Positions 58,501 through 64,000 of a DNA stretch of 64,000 bases are shown piece by piece; within the stretch, counting starts at the first letter, position 1, and every line of letters begins with the position of its first letter. Under the pieces are notes generated by a model. It searched no databases and had not been told where the DNA came from. It saw nothing but the letters and a program-made list of their open reading frames with translations. A program made the position numbers and the translations under genes. This stretch comes from Parabacteroides sp. PM6-13 (GTDB lineage Bacteria; Bacteroidota; Bacteroidia; Bacteroidales; Tannerellaceae): assembly GCF_029892605.1 (NCBI RefSeq), contig NZ_JARXWF010000006.1, positions 205,482 through 269,481 on the forward strand, written 5' to 3'.

Positions 58501-59594
58501 AAGTAAGGGATACGGGATACGGGATCGATGAGAAGGCTATCCCCTACATTTTCGACAGGTATTATCAGGCAAAAGGAAAACATCAGGCATCAGGCAGTGG
58601 CATAGGGCTCGCTCTTGTAAAATCATTGGTCGAATTACATGAAGGGATCCTGTCGGTAGAGAGCCATTTGGGTGAAGGAACAACATTTCGGTTTCGTTTG
58701 TTAACGGAAAACACCTACCCAAACGCCCTGCATGCAGAAAACAAAATAGAATCAGAAGTAACACAAGATCTGGCTACTCAAACAAAGCAGGAAGAAAAAG
58801 AAGGCGAATCATGTCCTATTATTCTTGTTATTGAAGACAATGATGATATTCGTGACTACATTGCCACATCGCTTTCTCCCCATTATATCGTTCACGTGGC
58901 AACTAACGGAAAAGAGGGGCTGCAGTTAGCGCAAAAAGAGATTCCTAATATGATTGTCAGTGACATCATGATGCCGGAAATGGACGGATTGGAATTCTGT
59001 CGTCTGATAAAGGAAGATATACGCACCTGTCACATTCCCGTCATTTTGTTAACAGCCAAAGATTCCATCCACGACAAAGAAGAAGGATATGAAAGCGGCG
59101 CGGATTCCTATCTCACCAAACCATTCAGTGCCAAATTATTGTTAAGCCGTATCCACAATCTACTGGAATCCAGGCGAAGGCTTGCCAATATAGTTTCCGC
59201 TCATTCGAATGGAATAAAACCATCCTTAACCGACCATCCGGAAGAGGGAATGAGAATAAACCCACTGGATGAAAAGTTTTTAAACAAAATCACTCAACTC
59301 ATTGAAGAGAACCTGGACTGGGACAAACTCGACATTGCCTTTTTAAAGGATAAAATGAATATGAGTCACTCCACTTTCTATAGGAAGGTGAAAGCGCTTA
59401 CCGGTATCTCTGCCAATGAATTTATACGAAAAGTCAGGCTGAAGAATAGCCTTCGTCTTCTGCTATCGGGCACCTATAATATTTCGGAAACGGCCTATAT
59501 GATCGGCTTCAATGATGTCAGTTATTTCCGTCAATGCTTTAAAGAAGAATATGGAATAAGTCCTTCCGAGTATGTAAAAAAAATGAAAGAGTAA
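55542..59594 (+). CDS. hybrid two-component system regulator (HTCS2)
   Basis: The 1350-residue protein has the same layout as HTCS1: signal peptide, Reg_prop propeller repeats (about 25-690, units such as GCIWVATESGLSRFDG), a Y_Y_Y domain (about 705-770) and a membrane helix (about 780-805). HisKA follows with His842 in NVTHELRTPLTLILGPLE, then an ATPase domain (NLLSNAIKYTTEGE, GSGIGLALVKS), a receiver with Asp1141 in VSDIMMPEMDG, and a C-terminal AraC-type domain (about 1250-1350, ETAYMIGFNDVSYFRQCF). It is divergent from the third SusC/SusD pair and is its most likely activator. The DNA-binding helices differ from HTCS1, so distinct sites are expected. Confidence 0.95.
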   Translation: MFYRHCFYYCFFLLMFSITGVAQSYSFKHLSVEDGLSNNYVKDIIQDGQGCIWVATESGLSRFDGKHFTTYEENTSDIISNALNALLYDPSENKLWIGTKSGLSLFDCQTQEFNNYDSERSPKIENVAHLCYATDSSIWITSHNGGLFLYDRKKKEFYSYSTDSNIEETNYSHWTSFDDGKGKLYLGHARKGLSIIDLETHEVRNYLHDPNNPKSLPGHSVYSILIDHLQNIWIGTNQGLALFYPQTDEFLCFKHDPGDPYSLIADHIYNIKEMNDGSLWIACDIGGISILDLHNISFMNPENVRFFNISASSDNTGTSSNNIRSLLQDSFGNIWIGNYSSGVDFISHKQPAFHILPYIEKGDIPKNKPVWGICSDKEHQVWMGSENEIALFRNNTLIKAVSITEHINRPYAQVFTMKCNKQGLLWLGIYDDGLLTYNIQNNQFKRIELDIENMDIITFYEDNDGRMWIGAEYGLYSYFQGTLYKEEDIISQLRDWSTYGITRDRQGKLWVGSYGGGICIFDRENQLVETLSTEKGFCSNSISHLITDSKGGIWAATRNGIGYIKDTNHPDQFELYNYKQGLTETHVRALFEDESGNIWLSTNDGISFWNNKKQTFDNYDFRDGIPSGNFIEGSSCSTPDGTIYFGSLNGVCYFKPGDLSNVQQVAPVQIIDCRGFNKQIESRSDEYIIPLSNGRIRLPYDRNTFRISYTVPDYSQSRQVEYAYKMEGLENAWYNTQGENQITFRNLSPGEYTFYVKAKLRNQEWDETHRASVAILITPPLWLTWYAKLFYLLIFLWVVFFLLRLYKNRLDLKTSLELERKENLNKQELNNERLRFYTNVTHELRTPLTLILGPLEDLINDRGLPSPYNQKISTIHRSALRLLNLINQILEFRKTETQNRRLTVSKEDLSRLVREIGLRYKELNQNDKIDFRIIIETKEVVLFYDVDMVTSILNNLLSNAIKYTTEGEIKLIMRSVAEENNIYTEIEVRDTGYGIDEKAIPYIFDRYYQAKGKHQASGSGIGLALVKSLVELHEGILSVESHLGEGTTFRFRLLTENTYPNALHAENKIESEVTQDLATQTKQEEKEGESCPIILVIEDNDDIRDYIATSLSPHYIVHVATNGKEGLQLAQKEIPNMIVSDIMMPEMDGLEFCRLIKEDIRTCHIPVILLTAKDSIHDKEEGYESGADSYLTKPFSAKLLLSRIHNLLESRRRLANIVSAHSNGIKPSLTDHPEEGMRINPLDEKFLNKITQLIEENLDWDKLDIAFLKDKMNMSHSTFYRKVKALTGISANEFIRKVRLKNSLRLLLSGTYNISETAYMIGFNDVSYFRQCFKEEYGISPSEYVKKMKE

Positions 59595-59694
59595 ACTTCA
59601 TTTACTTATTAACTCATACCCTGCCACGCAATTTTTCCACGCCTCTTTCGCATAAATTAAACCCAACACCGTGGGCTATCTAAATGAAATTAAT

Positions 59695-59702
59695 TAACTT
59701 TG
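59695..59702 (+). promoter_or_regulatory. -7 box for pyrG
   Basis: TAACTTTG matches TAnnTTTG, about 48 bases before the GTG start. Nothing else is evident in the gap after HTCS2. Confidence 0.55.
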
Positions 59703-59749
59703 TCGCTTTTACTACAAACAGCATATTAAGAAACTAAAATATTACTATC

Positions 59750-61363
59750 GTGGCAGATACAAAGTACATTTTCGTTACCGGGGGCGTCGTTTCTTCTTTA
59801 GGAAAAGGAATTGTTTCCGCATCACTGGGTAAATTGCTACAAGCCAGAGGCTATAAAGTGACCATCCAGAAGTTTGACCCATACATCAATATCGATCCGG
59901 GCACACTCAATCCGTATGAACATGGGGAATGTTATGTAACCACCGACGGGCACGAGGCGGACCTCGACCTGGGACATTACGAGCGATTCCTGAACGTGCA
60001 AACAACCAAAGAGAACAACATTACCACCGGTCGCATCTATCAAAGTGTGATCAATAAGGAACGCCGGGGAGATTTCCTGGGCAAAACCGTACAGGTGGTG
60101 CCGCATATCACCGATGAGATCAAACGGAATGTGAAGCTGTTAGGCTCAAAATACAAATTTGATTTTGTGATCACGGAGATTGGTGGAACCGTGGGGGACA
60201 TCGAATCCTTACCGTATATTGAAAGCGTGCGTCAGTTGAAATGGGAATTGGGCAAAAACTGCCTTTGCGTACACCTGACCTATGTGCCCTACATTGCCGC
60301 GGCGAAAGAATACAAAACGAAACCGACCCAACACTCCGTAAAACAATTGCAGGAGCTGGGTATACAGCCGGACATCCTGGTATTGCGTACCGAACATGAA
60401 CTAAACCAATCGATCACACGCAAAGTAGCCCTGTTCTGCAACGTGGCGGAGAATGCCGTTATGCAATCCATCGACGTGCCGACCATCTATGAAGTACCGT
60501 TGGTATTGCAACGCCAGAAAATGGACGAGATCGTATTACAACGCGTGGGACTCGAAGTAGGTCCGACCCCCGACATGAAGCAATGGAGAGCCTTCCTCGA
60601 TAAGAAGGTGGCCGCTAAGAAAGATGTAAAAATCGGGCTGGTGGGCAAATATGTCGAACTGCAGGATGCCTATAAATCGATTGACGAATCATTGCAGCAA
60701 GCGGCTATTTACAACGGAAGACGATTAGATCTCCATACAATCCATTCCGAAAAGGTGAACGATAAAAATGTGGCCGAGCTATTGAAAGATATGGATGGCA
60801 TCCTGATTGCTCCCGGATTCGGGCAACGGGGTATTGAAGGTAAACTGGCTTCCCTGAAATATGCGCGTGAGAATAATATTCCGCTCTTAGGCATCTGCCT
60901 GGGTATGCAATGCATGGTGATCGAATTTGCCCGGAATGTCTTAGGCTTGAAAGAGGCCAATTCGACAGAAATGGAACGGACAACCCCCTACCCGGTGATC
61001 GACCTGATGGAAGAGCAGAAGAATATTACCAACCTGGGCGGTTCGATGCGTCTGGGCGCTTACGACTGTGTATTGAAAGAGGGCTCAAAAACCTATGCCG
61101 CTTATGGAAAAGAACTGATCCAGGAGCGCCATCGTCATCGTTTTGAGTTCAATAACGAATACAAGGACGCGTTTGAAAAGGCCGGCATGTTGTGCGCGGG
61201 AAGAAATCCGGAGACCAACCTGGTAGAGGTAGTCGAACTGCCTTCACACCCTTGGTATGTTGGGGTTCAGTATCATCCGGAATACAACAGCACGGTGGTA
61301 AACCCGAATCCTCTTTTCCTCGACTTTGTGAAAGCAGCCATCGATAATCAAAAGAAAGACTGA
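59750..61363 (+). CDS. pyrG: CTP synthase
   Basis: PyrG makes CTP from UTP, ATP and glutamine. The 537-residue protein has the synthetase domain (about 1-270) with FVTGGVVSSLGKGIVSASLG, KFDPYINIDPGTLNPYEHGE and TEIGGTVGDIESLPYIE. The glutaminase domain (about 295-535) has the catalytic Cys383 in LGICLGMQCMV and the His/Glu pair in VQYHPEYNS. Translation starts at GTG 59750; the next residues ADTKYIFVTGG are the expected N-terminus. yidC begins 21 bases after the stop, so the two are probably cotranscribed. Confidence 0.97.
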   Translation: MADTKYIFVTGGVVSSLGKGIVSASLGKLLQARGYKVTIQKFDPYINIDPGTLNPYEHGECYVTTDGHEADLDLGHYERFLNVQTTKENNITTGRIYQSVINKERRGDFLGKTVQVVPHITDEIKRNVKLLGSKYKFDFVITEIGGTVGDIESLPYIESVRQLKWELGKNCLCVHLTYVPYIAAAKEYKTKPTQHSVKQLQELGIQPDILVLRTEHELNQSITRKVALFCNVAENAVMQSIDVPTIYEVPLVLQRQKMDEIVLQRVGLEVGPTPDMKQWRAFLDKKVAAKKDVKIGLVGKYVELQDAYKSIDESLQQAAIYNGRRLDLHTIHSEKVNDKNVAELLKDMDGILIAPGFGQRGIEGKLASLKYARENNIPLLGICLGMQCMVIEFARNVLGLKEANSTEMERTTPYPVIDLMEEQKNITNLGGSMRLGAYDCVLKEGSKTYAAYGKELIQERHRHRFEFNNEYKDAFEKAGMLCAGRNPETNLVEVVELPSHPWYVGVQYHPEYNSTVVNPNPLFLDFVKAAIDNQKKD

Positions 61364-61384
61364 ATATACATCAACAGAATATAA

Positions 61385-63295
61385 ATGGATAAGAATACAA
61401 TTTTAGGGTTTATATTGATCGGGCTGGTCCTGTTTGTTTTCAGCTGGCTGAATCGGCCGACCCCGGAACAAATAGAAGCCCAACGCAGATATCAAGACTC
61501 TATCGCGAAGATAGAATATCTGCAACAAGTGGAAATAGAGAAAGAGGCAGTAGCCAAAGAGGCTGATCCCATTTCGGCAGAAGCAAGCGATTCGTTGCAA
61601 CAAGTGCGCCTGCAAAACAATTTTGGTATTTTCGCCAATGCCCTGTCAGGTACGGAAGGATTTGCCACATTGGAAAACGAGAAGGTGGAGATCCGCCTGA
61701 GTAATAAAGGGGGACATGTAGCCTACGCCCGGTTGAAAGAGTACGACAACTACAATGGGGATCCACTGGTGTTGTTCGACAAGGATGAGGTCGTGTTTGA
61801 CTTCACCCTAATCACGGCCAGCAATCGTATTTTAAATACCAGCGACCTCTTCTTTACACCGATAAAAGGAAACGATCCGAATAGCATCACCATGCGCCTG
61901 GCCACGGATACAGATAGTTACCTGGATTTCATCTATACATTAACACCCGACGACTACATGATGAGTTATTCCATCAAAGCAGTCGGGATGAATGGTATGT
62001 TGTCGCCATCGACCACCGCCTTGGATCTGGTATGGCGCCAGGACATCCGTCAGCAGGAAAAAGGGCGTAAGTTTGAAGACCGCTACGCCGCGCTCCACTA
62101 CAAATTCATATCCGACGATGTGGAGAAACTGAGCGAAGCGAAGAACGACAGCAAAAAGATATCCAACCGCCTGAAGTGGATCGGATTCAAAGATATGTTC
62201 TTCTCTACGGTCTTGATCATTGATGGAGAAGGATTTGAAGGTACTACCTTGGAATCGAAGATGCTGAACTCCGATGTACACCTGAAGAACTACAAAGCGA
62301 CAACCGCTGTACCTTTTGATATACAGGGACGCGAGTCGACCGACTTCACCTATTACTTCGGGCCTAACAGCTATGCTTTATTGAAAGCCTACGACAAAGG
62401 GGTATCTAAGGATCAGCAACTCGACCTGGAACGTATCGTATCGCTCGGAAGCAGCGTTTTCCGTTGGGTGAACCAGTATTTCATCATCCCGTTGTTTGAC
62501 TTCCTGGGACGCTACTTCAACAATTACGGACTGATCATCTTCCTGTTGACCCTGGCGGTTAAGATTGTGATCTTCCCATTGACCTACAAATCATATATGT
62601 CATCCGCCAAGATGCGTGTATTGCGTCCGCAGGTAGAAGAGATCAATGCCAAATACCCGGGTGAAGCCAAAGCAATGGAAAGACAGAAGGCAACGATGGA
62701 GCTCTACAGCCGAGCCGGCGCCAGTCCGATGAGCGGCTGTGTACCGATGCTTCTGCAAATGCCGATCCTGATCGCCTTGTTCATGTTCTTCCCGTCGGCG
62801 ATTGAATTACGCCACGAAAGTTTCCTCTGGGCAAAAGACCTTTCAACCTACGACGCGATCGTGAGCTGGAACACCTATATTCCGTTGATCACTCCCTACT
62901 TCGGGAATCATATCAGCTTGTTCTGTTTGTTGATGACTGTCACACAGATCATCTATACGAAGTTCAATATGGAAATGACCAATACCGGGCAGCAACAAAT
63001 GCCGGGTATGAAGGCGATGATGTATTTCATGCCATTGATGTTCCTGGTATTCTTCAACCAGTACGCCTCCGGTTTGACCTATTATTACTTCATCTCCACC
63101 CTGATGACCATCGCGCAAACCATCGCCTTCCGCTTCCTTATCAACGAAGAGAAGCTTCTGGCCAAACTTGAGTCCAACAAAAAGAAGCCGCAAAAGAAAT
63201 CAAGCTTCATGAAGCGTCTCGAAGAAGCCCAGAAACAACAAGAAGAGGTTCTGCGCAAACAAAAACAACAGCAACAGCAACAACGCAAAAGATAA
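61385..63295 (+). CDS. yidC: membrane protein insertase YidC
   Basis: YidC inserts and folds inner-membrane proteins, alone or with SecYEG. The 636-residue protein has an N-terminal membrane anchor (LGFILIGLVLFVFSWL), a large periplasmic beta-sandwich domain (about 60-350), and the conserved C-terminal Oxa1-like core (about 370-590) with LIIFLLTLAVKIVIFPLTYK, MSGCVPMLLQMPILIALFMF and FFNQYASGLTYYYFISTLMT. The cytoplasmic tail is rich in Lys and Gln and ends in a poly-Gln stretch plus RKR, as in many Bacteroidetes YidC proteins. A strong terminator follows. Confidence 0.97.
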   Translation: MDKNTILGFILIGLVLFVFSWLNRPTPEQIEAQRRYQDSIAKIEYLQQVEIEKEAVAKEADPISAEASDSLQQVRLQNNFGIFANALSGTEGFATLENEKVEIRLSNKGGHVAYARLKEYDNYNGDPLVLFDKDEVVFDFTLITASNRILNTSDLFFTPIKGNDPNSITMRLATDTDSYLDFIYTLTPDDYMMSYSIKAVGMNGMLSPSTTALDLVWRQDIRQQEKGRKFEDRYAALHYKFISDDVEKLSEAKNDSKKISNRLKWIGFKDMFFSTVLIIDGEGFEGTTLESKMLNSDVHLKNYKATTAVPFDIQGRESTDFTYYFGPNSYALLKAYDKGVSKDQQLDLERIVSLGSSVFRWVNQYFIIPLFDFLGRYFNNYGLIIFLLTLAVKIVIFPLTYKSYMSSAKMRVLRPQVEEINAKYPGEAKAMERQKATMELYSRAGASPMSGCVPMLLQMPILIALFMFFPSAIELRHESFLWAKDLSTYDAIVSWNTYIPLITPYFGNHISLFCLLMTVTQIIYTKFNMEMTNTGQQQMPGMKAMMYFMPLMFLVFFNQYASGLTYYYFISTLMTIAQTIAFRFLINEEKLLAKLESNKKKPQKKSSFMKRLEEAQKQQEEVLRKQKQQQQQQRKR

Positions 63296-63321
63296 TAGCT
63301 AAAAGCGCGTAATCTCCAAAA

Positions 63322-63358
63322 AAAAATCCCAACTGTATCTGAAACAGTTGGGATTTTT
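63322..63358 (+). terminator. terminator of the pyrG-yidC operon
   Basis: A perfect 15-bp stem (63322-63336 with 63344-63358, core TCCCAACTGT) has a 7-nt loop and ends in a T-run, 27 bases past the yidC stop. The flanking A-run may let it also serve the convergent remnant gene. Confidence 0.93.
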
Positions 63359-63388
63359 CTTTCTATACGTCTTTCTATACGGATCGGA

Positions 63389-63658
63389 TCATTCAATATC
63401 CGGCTTTTCATTTTCCGGCAACAAATAATCAGAAGCTTTCTCCGGTGAGATAACAGAGCGTCCGAGTTGTGATTCAAGCTGATCTCTTGCTGCTTTAGCG
63501 ACACTACCACCACTTTTTGCAGTAGCAGCACTTTGCTTAAAGCCTTTGGGATTTCTCTGTTTTGATATTTCTGAAGTAGAGGCTTCCGCAAGAGTATTCA
63601 AGGCAATCTCAAGATTTGTCATATTATCACGGAGACTCTCTTTCCTGACTTCGTCGCT
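63389..63658 (-). pseudogene. 3' remnant of a DinD/BRO-type gene
   Basis: The longest open start-to-stop frame begins at ATG 63622 (77 residues), but recognisable coding sequence runs back to 63658 (SDEVRKESLRDN before MTNLEIALNTLAEAST) and is stopped by TGA at 63661-63659. The sequence (EISKQRNPKGFKQ, GGSVAKAARDQLESQLGRSV) resembles the C-terminal part of DinD/BRO-type DNA-damage-inducible or antirepressor-like proteins. The BRO-N DNA-binding domain is missing. The break coincides with the start of the adjacent insertion sequence region. The family assignment is from memory and moderately sure. Confidence 0.55.
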
Positions 63659-63659
63659 T

Positions 63660-64000
63660 CATTTATCCTCTTTTTATAACATGCAAGAAGATAAGTGGTT
63701 GCATTTTTGCTTCACCCTATTTTGGGTGAATCGAAGCTTTTTTTAACTATATTCGCTGCTATGTTTATACGCAGACGGAAAAACAAATCAGGTAGTACAA
63801 CGATTGTTGTCGTTGATAAGAGCAATGGTCGGTTCACAGAACTGTATAAAGTTGGTACCAGTAAAGATGAATCCGAGATATTAGAACTAGTATCTCATGG
63901 CAAAAAGTGGATTCGCTCTAAAGAGTTATCCATTCAACCTGAGTTAGATCTCTATGGTGAGGAACGTGAAGCCAAATCAGAAGAGCTGGCAACAGTAGAG
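63660..64000 (+). mobile_element. left end of an IS1634-type insertion sequence (partial)
   Basis: The transposase starting at 63761 and the abrupt end of the DinD-like coding sequence near 63659 place the left end of the element at about 63660-63710. I cannot fix the terminal inverted repeat because the other end is outside the window. A small hairpin, TTCACCC (63711-63717) with GGGTGAA (63724-63730), lies ahead of the transposase. Confidence 0.6.
63761..64000 (+). CDS. IS1634-family transposase, N-terminal part
   Basis: ATG 63761 opens a frame that stays open to the window edge (80 codons): MFIRRRKNKSGSTTIVVVDK, then RFTELYKVGTSKDESEI and LVSHGKKWI. This is the characteristic N-terminus of IS1634/IS1549-type DDE transposases found in Bacteroidetes. 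The catalytic domain lies beyond the window, so activity cannot be judged. Confidence 0.8.
   Translation, partial: MFIRRRKNKSGSTTIVVVDKSNGRFTELYKVGTSKDESEILELVSHGKKWIRSKELSIQPELDLYGEEREAKSEELATVE

Overview
The window reads as chromosomal DNA of a Bacteroidales bacterium, most likely Parabacteroides or a close relative; the family is well supported, the genus is an inference. The reasons are SusC/SusD pairs, hybrid two-component systems (HTCS), lipoproteins with an acidic residue after the lipobox Cys, and repeated promoters of the Bacteroidetes type (-7 box TAnnTTTG, weak or absent Shine-Dalgarno).

Positions 1-16500 are mainly housekeeping. They hold an HU protein, upp, an ECF sigma factor, nadE, a UPF1-like helicase, prmA, a three-gene envelope operon (YtxH, holin-like protein, small basic protein), a 30-residue lipoprotein-like ORF in the leader of gap, gap itself, a soluble GAF/PAS histidine kinase, miaA, kdsA, a YhcC-type radical SAM protein and a lone TonB-dependent barrel.

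Positions 16550-55300 form a large polysaccharide utilisation locus. A minus-strand operon (28000 to 16620) encodes a LamG lipoprotein followed by two tandem SusC/SusD pairs. HTCS1 (32745 to 28486) lies between this operon and a plus-strand enzyme cluster: GH51, GH43, GH51, a two-domain GH43, a GH43 of the 24/34 type, GH115, and a GH59 joined to an MGH1/GH63-like domain. A DUF6807/PmoA-like gene, the deleted remnant of a GH43 gene and a third SusC/SusD pair follow on the minus strand, with HTCS2 divergent from that pair. The enzymes point to an arabinofuranose-rich glycan with galactose and glucuronic acid, such as type II arabinogalactan. This substrate is inferred.

The promoters show how the locus may be wired. 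The two operons flanking HTCS1 carry matching two-copy sites (ATWATCC-type) with the same 20-nt gap to the -7 box, and another copy touches the -33 box of HTCS1's own promoter. A separate intergenic element of about 126 bp occurs twice in inverted orientation (28273-28398 and 55138-55263), once near each SusC-containing operon. It contains three half-sites with identical geometry.

Positions 59750-63358 return to housekeeping genes (pyrG, yidC). At the right edge an IS1634-type transposase begins; the element appears to have cut off the 5' part of a DinD/BRO-type gene.
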